Below are positions 56,213 to 64,000 of a stretch of DNA of 64,000 nt, one piece after another. Below the pieces are notes generated by a model, which was not told the DNA's origin, searched no databases, and saw nothing but the letters and a program-made list of their open reading frames with translations. The position numbers and the translations under genes were made by a program. Positions within the stretch are counted from its first letter, which is position 1; every line of letters starts with the position of its first letter. This stretch comes from Procambarus clarkii (taxonomy: Eukaryota; Arthropoda; Malacostraca; Decapoda; Cambaridae), in the NCBI RefSeq assembly GCF_040958095.1, contig NC_091233.1, positions 22,214,297 to 22,278,296 of the forward strand, given 5' to 3'.

Positions 56213-56213
56213 G
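56037..56213 (+). mobile_element. LINE 3' tail ending in (ATT)n
   Basis: Reads CTGCCCGAAACGCTTTGCGT, then GGCTTTAGGCATTGTATGTA, then AGCTCTATCTATAAAGCC, and ends AAATAAAGATTATT(ATT)n. It is the plus-strand counterpart of 7665-7790 and homologous to the 3' UTR of the LINE ending at 14271. Confidence 0.8.
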
Positions 56214-56686
56214 CATATATGCAAATTAATTACACAATTGATTGGCTGGTGTGCAGGCCTTCACACTCCCTAAGCTGGCTATCATGAACATATAAAAATG
56301 CACATAATTTTGCTTTTTCTTCAGTATATTTATGACAAAGGATTTAAAATGTAGCTTATATTTCTGTGTTTCTGATATAAAAACTTGCATCTGTTACAGT
56401 ACTGTATCTAGATTATTACAGTATCTATTACAGTTAAATAAAGTTGCCTAACTCTCGGTTATTATACATATATAATGCAGCTCCACAAGCTGCTCTAGCC
56501 ATCTCTATATGTACTACAATTAAAACTTACCTCGAACAATTCTCTCTATTTTCACTCGGTTCAACTCTCACTCAACACACTCATTCAAATCTCAGTCAAC
56601 TAAAATTCAAGAATTTGATTAAAATTGAAACAAACATCAATGAAGCAGGCTATTTTGTTGGCGTGCAGATGTTACTGTACGTATAA

Positions 56687-56948
56687 GGGGCCTGACAGCT
56701 GAGTAGACAGTGCTTCGGATTCGTAGTCCTGAGGTTCTGGGTTCAATTCCCGGTGGAGGCGGAAACAAATGGACAGAGTTTCTTTCATCCTGATGTGTCT
56801 GTTCACCTAGCAGTAAATAGCTACCTGGGAGTTAGACAGCTGCTACGGACTGCTTCTTGGGGATGTGTAAGAAGAAGAGGCCTGGTCGAGGACTGGGCCG
56901 CGGGGGCGCTAAGCCCCTTAATCATCTCGAGATAACCTCAAGATAACA
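56687..56948 (+). mobile_element. tRNA-headed SINE, copy with GGGGCCTGA head
   Basis: Head GGGGCCTGACAGCTGAGTAG with box B GGTTCAATTCC, body as in the SINE at 1970 but more diverged, with a small insertion (TGTAAGAAGAAGAGG). The 3' end has AGATAACCTCAAGATAAC duplicated. Confidence 0.85.
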
Positions 56949-57297
56949 TCTCTTGGACTGGTATTCATGGCTTCCCCAAGGCACTAAATATAAATTTATG
57001 ACAGCAGTATTGATTGTCCTACTGAGGCAACTTGATTGTGTTTGAATCTTCTGGCTAGTTGTGTCTGTGATGACAGTGCTTGTGAATTGATGACTTTGAC
57101 GATTGTAATAGCTGATTTGTCTGATGATTGCACGTATGTTTAATTACTGTGTGTGTGATGACTGATAGTTACTGGTGGCTGTATGGTGACTGTCTGCTGA
57201 CTGTGTATGTATACAAATACTGTGTCATCAATATAAATTTTCTAATGTGAGTTGTCTGCTTATATTTTAGGTCATATTTGTGATTCTTGAGATCAGT

Positions 57298-57318
57298 ATG
57301 GACCAGATACAGTTTTGA
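57298..57318 (+). other. Short upstream ORF before the ERCC8 start
   Basis: An ATG at 57298 opens a six-codon frame (MDQIQF) whose stop TGA at 57316-57318 lies two bases before the proposed ERCC8 ATG at 57321. Such a uORF could reduce or tune translation; this is an inference. It depends on exon 1 being real. Confidence 0.5.
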
Positions 57319-57320
57319 AC

Positions 57321-57521
57321 ATGATTCGTGACGACTTCAGTGACTTGTCAGACATACAGCAGTGGAACTTAAAATCCACTGATGTTGGCTTGGGCACAGT
57401 CAGAAGCTTGGAGAATGTGCGGCTTGGTCAACTGTCGAGTCATTGGTACAGATCACGTCTTAAAACTTGCCTTGCTGCCACTCACAAACTGACGGATATT
57501 TTACTACAGCAAAAGGAACAG
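57321..57521 (+). CDS. ERCC8: ERCC8/CSA homologue, proposed first coding exon
   Basis: The exon follows the acceptor TATATTTTAG at 57270 with about 50 bases of leader; an in-frame TGA precedes the ATG. It encodes MIRDDFSDLSDIQQW ... LGTVRSLENVRLGQLSSHWY ... LTDILLQQKEQ (67 aa) and ends in phase 0 at donor GTAATT, matching phase 0 of the next exon. The sequence is only faintly like the usual CSA N-terminus (R-A-E-x-x-R-R ... R-D-V-E-R). It is either a fast-evolving N-terminus or not the true first exon. Confidence 0.55.
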
Positions 57522-57764
57522 GTAATTTCTGACTTTAAAACACCTGCCACTACCAGACATAGGGTAAGGTCTTTGGTTACTTCAGCTTCATTGAATTTGT
57601 AATTGGAAGAATTTTTTTTGTTAAATAATCTGCCAAGAAAAGGTTTTATATATAAGAATTTTTCTACTTCACGCAAAGAAAAAAAGTTTCCTTGGGATAG
57701 CAAATTATAGAAGACAACTATAAACTTGATAAAAAAACCTAGTGTCGAATGTAATGAAATGGCA

Positions 57765-58060
57765 ATTTTTGGGTGAGACCCCAGTGGGTTCCTGAAGCTG
57801 TCTCGCTGAGATGGCTCCCATCTGCTAAATAGCATCAGTCATGGAGTTGTGTTTGGCCTACTGGGGACCAGAGCCAAAACCTGGCCCCCCTCACAGAGGT
57901 GCAGGGAGCAGGTGAAACTCCTCCACCTCACTAGGGAAATCAATTCAACCACTGCTGGGTTCAGAGACCAAAGCCTCAAAACTGGCCCTAACAAACTTTC
58001 CCCCAGCTATGTAAACAAACTATTGACTCTCATGAGAGATTCATTCATTTCTCTGCAGCA
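57765..58060. repeat. Dispersed repeat, copy 2
   Basis: Diverged partner of 8815-9140 with the same word order (GTCATGGAGTTGTGTTTGG, GGGGACCAGAGCCA, AAAGCCTCAA, ATGTAAACAAACTATTGA). Lies in ERCC8 intron 1. Confidence 0.6.
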
Positions 58061-58180
58061 GTGAGCGTCAGTTTTCCCACTTTTTATGTTTGTTCTCCGA
58101 ACGCTGGTGCCAATGTCTTGTATATTGAGCCACATTCTGTTCCTGGCTCCCAACAGTCAGCAGTTTTTCTCGGAAGTTTG

Positions 58181-58640
58181 TTGTGTACTCACCTGGTTGT
58201 GCTTGCGGGAGTTGAGCTCTCGCTCTGTGGTCCCCCCTCTCAACTGTTAATAAACTGGTGTACAGATTCCTGAGCCTACTGGGCTCTATCATATCTACAT
58301 TTGAAACTGTGTATGGAGTCAGCCTCCACCACATCACTGCCTTATGTATTCCATCTGTTAACTACTCTAACACTGAAAAAGTTCTTTCTAATGTCCCTGA
58401 GGCTCATTTGGGTACTATAAGTTCCCACCTGTGTCCCCTTTTTTGTGTACCACCCATATTAAACAGTTTATCTTTATCTACTCCTGTCAATTCCTCTTAA
58501 GAATTTTGTAGGTAGTAATCATGTCTCCCCTAACTCTTGTCTTTCAGTTTAGTGAGGTTCAGTTCCAGTAATCTTTCGTAATAACTCATTCCTCTCAGCT
58601 CGGGGACTAGCCTGGTGGCATACCTCTGTGTTGGACTAAG
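58181..58640 (-). mobile_element. Family A CR1/L2-like LINE 3' end
   Basis: The minus strand carries YATRLVPELRGMSYYERLLE then LNLTKLKDK, and the 3' UTR with TGTGCTTGCGGGAGTTGAGC on the plus strand. Homologous to 54885-55305. Sits in ERCC8 intron 1, antisense to the gene. Confidence 0.8.
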
Positions 58641-58751
58641 GCTTTGTAGTAGTAGAGTTAAGCTAGGACAGCCATTGGGGCCCACCAGAAATAGTATTTT
58701 ACTGCATTCAACTTGTAATTTTTGTTTGCTGAATTTGCATTCAATCCACAG

Positions 58752-58931
58752 ATATCCACCAACCCATATGTGACGCACGCTGATTTGGAATGTGTGGATT
58801 CCCGGTATTTGCTGTGTGGCTTCAATGATGGAGGTGTAGCCATATATGACACTTTTGACAGAAAGAAAGAATATGAATTTAGCGAAGTTAGCATTGTTAA
58901 GGGCGGACAGAGAGGAAGCCACAAATATCAG
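58752..58931 (+). CDS. ERCC8: ERCC8/CSA homologue, exon 2 (first WD repeat)
   Basis: Encodes ISTNPYVTHADLECVDSRYL, LCGFNDGGVAIYDTFDRKKE, YEFSEVSIVKGGQRGSHKYQ. It aligns with human CSA [21 protein letters not shown]...IVLYD and the following IGRDHPDVHRYS region. Acceptor AATCCACAG; donor GTAACG; phase 0 at both ends. Confidence 0.9.
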
Positions 58932-59119
58932 GTAACGGTAATAATTATATGTTGAACAGGAAAAAAAAATATTTTAGTCTATAACTGACCCTAACTTTTT
59001 TTTTAATTGCAGTTATATTTCAGCAATGCAAGTAAATTATTGCACATACTGTAATACACTTATATTGAATGTTGTAACTAGCTCATCAAGATTGTAACTT
59101 GCTTAGCTAAATGAATTGT

Positions 59120-59215
59120 GGGGTTCAGTCCCTGAGCCCATTATGTGCCTCTGTAACCCTTTCCACAACCGCCCACAAGATGGGTATGGGGTGCATAATA
59201 AATGAACTAAACTAA
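59120..59215 (+). mobile_element. Dispersed tail with GATGGGTATGGGGTGCATAA
   Basis: The sequence CAGTCCCTGAGCCCATTATG, CCGCCCACAAGATGGGTATG, GGGTGCATAATAAATGAAC is a dispersed tail also at 32785 and 52690. It contains the same words as the GTATGGGG-type minisatellite at 14113-17165. Confidence 0.7.
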
Positions 59216-60244
59216 ACTGTAATATCCAAACTTTACCCTAAAAAATACACTGAAAAATTTGGTATTCACATTCCAACTCTATTTTTATGGCATGCAGTAG
59301 TTAGTATATTTTTATATTTTTTGTATCATACTATATTAAACTGTTCATTCTCTCTGTATAATTGATATGATCCTTTTAGGAACTCCATCTGATTGATATT
59401 TAGCTTCACACACAGTCAGACCCAAATATTGTAGCCGACATTTGTAGAAGCCCAGCACCGAGTTCCCTTGATAATGTTGCTCTCAGTCATGTCAGACAGT
59501 TGCCGTGGGGGTTGCACTGAACAAGAATTTCTGAAGAAACTGAGGACCTCCTCAGCAAACGCAAGTTTGAGATTTCATGACCAGAAATAGACAGTAAAAA
59601 ATTTAGTTGGGCACAAAGAAGAAAGATGTTAATTATGGATGCAGACCCCTTCATGGTCTGCAAAATTCAGCAGACCTTGAAGGGGCTGTGCTAAGTGTGT
59701 GTAAACAAAGAAGAAATACATTAAGTGGGGGAGAGGGGCATTTCTTATTAGTTCCAAGGGACACCAATGCTCACTAGTTTACTTTTTATAGTGATAGGAA
59801 ATCTTGATACTATGAAACCTTGGAAATTCATGGGGAGGAGGGAGAGTAAAAAAAAAAGTTGTAATTGTGTGGCTGTAGGTGAAAGATGTAACAATGCCGG
59901 AAGCCATTTTCAATATAAAGTTAAAGTTTATTATGCAAATAGAATTCATTTTAAGCTGTGCTCTTGAAGTTATTTTACATGTCCTTCAAGACATATACGT
60001 TTCAGTTTCTTTCTGTAGATTTAGATTTCTTAGTTTAGTCAGTGTTTATCCATTTAATTTTTTTCTCTTACTTTGCTCTGTATGACATATCTCATCCTTC
60101 TATGTTTGGGTGCATGGCCCTTGACCTACGTCGGTACAGCAGTAGCCTTAATGCTTGCATGTCAGCAGTCAGTCGCCGATGGTCCATGGTATTGGGCACT
60201 GTTTTCTCACCTCATTGTTTCCCAGGACCTTACCTGGATGATAT

Positions 60245-60838
60245 CTGGTTGATGGGGTTCTGGGAGTTCTTCTACTCCCCAAGCCAGGCTTGACTTGTGA
60301 GAGTTTGGTTCACTAGGCTGTTGCTTGGAGCGGCCCGCAGGCCCACATATACCTGGTTGATGGGGTTCTGGGAGTTCTTCTACTGCCCAAGCCCGGCCCG
60401 AGGCCAGGCTTGACTTGTGAGAGTTTGGTCCCCCAGGCTGTTGCTTGGAGCGGCCCGCAGGCCCACATATACCTGGTTGATGGGGTTGTGGGAGTTCTTC
60501 TACTCCCTAAGCCCGGCCCGAGGCCAGGCTTGACTTGTGAGAGTTTGGTCCACCAGGCTGTTGCTTGGAGTGGCCCGCAGGCCCACATATACAGTACCTG
60601 GTTGATGGGGTTCTGGGAGTTCTTCTACTCCCTAAGCCCGGCCCGAGGCCAGGCTTGACTTGTGAGAGTTTGGTCCACCAGGCTGTTGCTTGGAGCGGCC
60701 CGCAGGCCCACATATACCTGGTTGATGGGGTTCTGGGAGTTATTCTACTCCCCAAGTCCAGCCTGAGGCCAGGTTTGACTTGTGAGAGTTTGGTCCACCA
60801 GGCTGTTGCTTGGAGCGGCCCGCAGGCCCACATACCCA
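60245..60838 (+). repeat. 120-bp tandem repeat, five copies
   Basis: Units start at about 60245, 60353, 60473, 60598 and 60718 with CTGGTTGATGGGGTTCTGGG and end GCGGCCCGCAGGCCCACATA. The first lacks 12 bp, and the boundary before the fourth has five extra bases. After the last unit the sequence runs into CCACAGCCCGGTTGGTCCGG, a natural continuation, so the unit is probably part of a dispersed repeat that amplified here. In ERCC8 intron 2. Confidence 0.93.
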
Positions 60839-61246
60839 CCACAGCCCGGTTGGTCCGGCACTCCTTGGAGGAATAAATCTAGTTTCCTCTTGAAGATGTC
60901 CACCTTGTTTTTATCTCCGTTCCCAGTGGTGTGCAGTCACACTGTCATAGCACTTTTTCCTGATAATTACCTTAGCTTTAAGTCTTTTTGCATTTTTATG
61001 TATCTTGTAGTGTAATTATTTTGCAAGAACATTTGTTTCTGTAATTATCATATTGATATATAGAATGTTGTTGATCACTTGATGTATAGTTCTCATGTTT
61101 GTATAGATCTATGCAAAATTTCATTAGTAAGAACATTGTAGAAAATTATTGTTTGAGTTTTGATATAAGATTTGCAAGATGAGCAGCTGATGAGCAGCAT
61201 TGGCAAGGTATTCTACCAGAGTAAGATATTTAATATAATATTTCAG

Positions 61247-61439
61247 GTTGATTGTGTTCAGTGGTTCCCTGCAGATGCGGGCCTGTTTGTTACCTCAAGT
61301 CACGATAAGAAAGTCAAGATCTGGAACCCTAATTACATGAAGCCGGTTGACCAGTTCAGTATTGACTGTGACGTTCTTCACCACCACATGTCGCCAGTCG
61401 CCACCAAACATTCCCTGTTGTCTGTGTCGGCAGAAAATG
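61247..61439 (+). CDS. ERCC8: ERCC8/CSA homologue, exon 3 (second WD repeat and part of third)
   Basis: Encodes VDCVQWFPADAGLFVTSSHD, KKVKIWNPNYMKPVDQFSID, CDVLHHHMSPVATKHSLLSV, SAEN. It matches human CSA [21 protein letters not shown] and YSHHMSPVSTKHCLVAV closely. HHMSPVxTKH is a CSA hallmark. Acceptor ATATTTCAG; donor GTAAGT leaves one base (G), completed by GT of exon 4. Confidence 0.95.
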
Positions 61440-61463
61440 GTAAGTCCTAAGGCTGTGGTTTGG

Positions 61464-62007
61464 TTGTTGGTACCTTTATCTTTAGATACATGCTCTTGAT
61501 GGATGTTGGTACCTTTATCTTTAGATACATGCTCTTGATGGTTGTTGGTACCTTTTATCTTTAGATACATGCTCTTGATGGTTGTTGGTACCTTTATCTT
61601 TAGATACATGCTCTTGATGGATGTTGGTACCTTTATCTTTAGATACATGCTCTTGATGGTTGTTGGTACCTTTATCTTTAGATACATGCTCTTGATGGAT
61701 GTTGGTACCTTTATCTTTAGATACATGCTCTTGATGGTTGTTGGTACCTTTATCTTTAGATACATGCTCTTGATGGTTGTTGGTACCTTTATCTTTAGAT
61801 ACATGCTCTTGATGGTTGTTGGTACCTTTTATCTTTAGATACATGCTCTTGATGGATGTTGGTACCTTTTATCTTTAGATACATGCTCTTGATGGTTGTT
61901 GGTACCTTTTATCTTTAGATACATGCTCTTGATGGTTGTTGGTACCTTTTATCTTTAGATACATGCTCTTGATGGTTGTTGGTACCTTTATCTTTAGATA
62001 CATGCTC
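61464..62007 (+). repeat. 39/40-bp minisatellite, about 14 copies
   Basis: Unit TTGGTACCTTTATCTTTAGA then TACATGCTCTTGATGGTTG, alternating GGTTG and GGATG endings, with some units carrying one extra T (40 bp). It starts only about 25 bases after the donor of ERCC8 exon 3. Frames through it on both strands are artefacts. Confidence 0.95.
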
Positions 62008-62009
62008 CC

Positions 62010-63074
62010 CAGGGTTGTTGTTCAGTAGGTCAGCCTTTTCCCGATTGCTGGTTGCAACAGTTTCGTCCTTCCGGTTTAGAGACGGGATTGTCTCCTTAGA
62101 TGAATATTAAAGCCGATCTTCAGCAAAGGATCACCAGAATTGGGATCCAACTCTTCCGGTTGCTGGTTTTCTTCAAGTTTGTATCCCATCTCGATACTTG
62201 ATACAGGGTGTGTTTTTTTTGTTTCCTTCTTCGTACTGTTTCAGCTGCTTCTTGCCATGTTACATGGAGTGAGGCCCTTTGTGGGCTATATTCCTTATTT
62301 ATCTGAGGGCCACTAACCCTTGTGGCCTCAATGAGGATAGGAAGTCGGCAGCTTGTCGAAGGTCCTCACATTTTCGGCATGTATTTTTGAACGAGTTCCG
62401 TGATGACCCTCTTGGAATTTTGCCTTGATGCTTCCGTGCCATGTTTGCTCATCACCTCCCTCCAGAAGATGGTTTGCAGTTCCTCTCTCATTCCTTAATA
62501 GTGTCCTCGCTGGTAATATAGAAATTCATCATTTTTTTACCTTTATGTGGGTTTCTATATTTGTAGTCCATCTTAAAATATGGACGTCACATAAGGGGCT
62601 TAAGTTCCCCCACATGAATTTGATCAGTCATAGCCTCTTATGTTGTTAGCACTAGATGTAGTACTGTATGCTGTTACCACATGCTGTATTCTGCAAAATC
62701 TACCACATTCTTTTGCAGGCTCCCATGTGGTTAGTCCAGTCATGGTTCTCATCCCTTTTTGCCCATTGTCCTCACCCCTTTCCGTCCTGGGTCTCTGCTT
62801 CACTCTGAAGTTTGGTGGTAAACCCTGCCTTGGTGGTTCAAGGCTTTTTCCCATCTCCGTGTCAGGGAATTGTCTTCCGAGACCACAAACCTCTCCTTCC
62901 TTCTTTGTCAAGAATGATTTTTATCAACTACTTTTTGGTGGTCCTTGGAAATAGAGGCCTAGTTTGTCCTACCTGAAGTGCACTTTGTACTTTGTCTAGT
63001 GGCTGTTTACATTAGCAAAATGTTTGTTGTAGTAAAATTTGTAATGCCAAATATTTAAATATGGAATATTTCAG
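62010..63074 (+). other. ERCC8 intron 3, remainder
   Basis: Contains a LINE-tail scrap at 62295-62365 (GGCCACTAACCCTTGTGGCC, CGGCAGCTTGTCGAAGGTCC). No exon is supported. Confidence 0.45.
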
Positions 63075-63820
63075 GTGAAGTGATACTGTATGACATGCGC
63101 AATGGATCGTCAAGCCACCGCCTTCAGGGGCACGATGGTCCGGTTCAGATCACACAGTGGTCTCCACGCAATCAACATATTTTGATGTCAGGAGGCAGAG
63201 ACCACACAGTGAGGATGTGGGACGTACGAGCTAGTCGCGCATATCTCATGGCCCTTGATATGGAGATAGTTCCTGAAACTTCCAAGTTTAAGAAGAAAAG
63301 TAGAAACGTTCCTAAAGCCCACAATGGTCGAGTAACTTCTCTTTGCTTCACACACGATGGAGCATGGCTGTTGTCATTTGGTTACGATGGCGTTTTAAGA
63401 CTGTGGGACTCTGCTACTGGGAAAAATATGAATGTCAAATATGAAGGTGCACATACAGACCTGGAGAGAACTATACGCATGGCAGTCTCTCATTGTACAT
63501 ATCCTGATCTTATTTTTGTTCCCTGTAAATCAAAAATTCTTGTGTTTGAAGTTTTATCTGGAAGACTGGTAAATGTTCTGTTAGGCCACTATCTTTCAGT
63601 TTTAGGTGTGGTTCATAATCCTGTTTCTATGGACTTGTATAGCATTGGCAGTGACTATAATTTTGTAATATGGGTTCCAAAGAAGCTATTGAGAAGGAAT
63701 GTTTCTAAAGAAGAGGAGGAAGACACAGTCACCATAAACAATGCCCCAGTTGGAACTCGTGCCACACAACGTCGGACACTTCAAGCAACTCAAGACACTT
63801 GGAGCAGTGATGACGATTAG
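63075..63820 (+). CDS. ERCC8: ERCC8/CSA homologue, terminal exon (remaining WD repeats)
   Basis: CSA is the WD40 substrate receptor of the CRL4 (DDB1-CUL4) ubiquitin ligase that acts with CSB at stalled RNA polymerase II in transcription-coupled repair. This 248-residue exon encodes the rest of the propeller: GEVILYDMRNGSSSHRLQGH, ITQWSPRNQHILMSGGRDHT, VRMWDVRASRAYLMALD, KAHNGRVTSLCFTHDGAWLL, SFGYDGVLRLWDSATGKN, SKILVFEVLSGRLVNVLLGH, LYSIGSDYNFVIWVPK. It ends with an acidic tail DTWSSDDD, comparable to human DAWSSSDEEG. Acceptor ATATTTCAG; stop TAG at 63818-63820. No poly(A) signal is evident before 64000. The assembled protein is 439 aa against 396 in human. Confidence 0.96.
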
Positions 63821-64000
63821 ATCCACATCATGTTCACCTATTTATATAGGTATGACATTCACATTTGTCAATTATATATATGGCATTCTAATATTTTGAT
63901 TAGTAAATATAACTGAGTTTTTCAAGTAGTCCATATCTTCCACTTTCATACTGCTTATTGGGGTGCTAAACATATCCTCATACTGCTTTTTTTTAGGATT
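63821..64000 (+). other. ERCC8: ERCC8 3' UTR (start)
   Basis: AT-rich sequence after the stop, running out of the window. No AATAAA is seen. Confidence 0.6.

Overview
The window looks like a piece of a repeat-rich decapod crustacean genome (crayfish-, lobster- or shrimp-like). The genes have spliced exons with GT/AG borders, introns of 0.4 to 7.7 kb, and protein matches to animal families. Several dispersed repeats, including tRNA-headed SINEs and the 3' ends of CR1/L2-like LINEs, are of the kind I associate with decapods. The species cannot be named from sequence alone.

Three host genes are supported. (1) On the + strand, 1110-10370, lie the last four coding exons of a polyhomeotic/PHC homologue (Polycomb PRC1), with an FCS zinc finger and a C-terminal SAM domain. 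(2) On the - strand, 50382-37129, is a complete six-exon glucosamine-6-phosphate deaminase (GNPDA/NagB family, 275 aa). All catalytic residues are present in standard numbering (Asp72, Asp141, His143, Glu148). (3) On the + strand, 57321-63820, is a four-exon WD40 gene matching ERCC8/CSA, the Cockayne syndrome A substrate receptor of transcription-coupled repair (439 aa as assembled). GNPDA and ERCC8 are head to head, about 6.9 kb apart. They have unrelated roles (amino-sugar catabolism and DNA repair), so no joint pathway is implied.

The 26 kb between polyhomeotic and GNPDA is a graveyard of mobile elements. It holds a solo LTR that landed in a tRNA-like SINE and later received a MITE. A CR1/L2-like LINE sits inside a GTATGGGG-type minisatellite. 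A two-ORF LINE lacking its reverse transcriptase core is bracketed by about 150-bp direct repeats. There is a degraded endonuclease-RT-RNase H LINE, a dense field of ACGTCGTC dyads, and a 35-bp minisatellite.

The gene introns also carry striking tandem arrays. These are an 18-bp array in polyhomeotic; a 1.1-kb self-complementary 14-bp array and a 1.8-kb G-rich array in GNPDA; and 120-bp and 39-bp arrays in ERCC8. The many long frames running through these arrays are artefacts of repeat structure.

No rRNA gene, functional tRNA gene, CRISPR array or new multi-gene system is evident. The most interesting signals are the LINE with about 150-bp flanking repeats and paired 3' stem-loops sharing one loop sequence, the dyad array at 28 kb, the perfect 46-bp inverted repeat at 54.2 kb, and a minisatellite apparently grown from the tail of a dispersed repeat.
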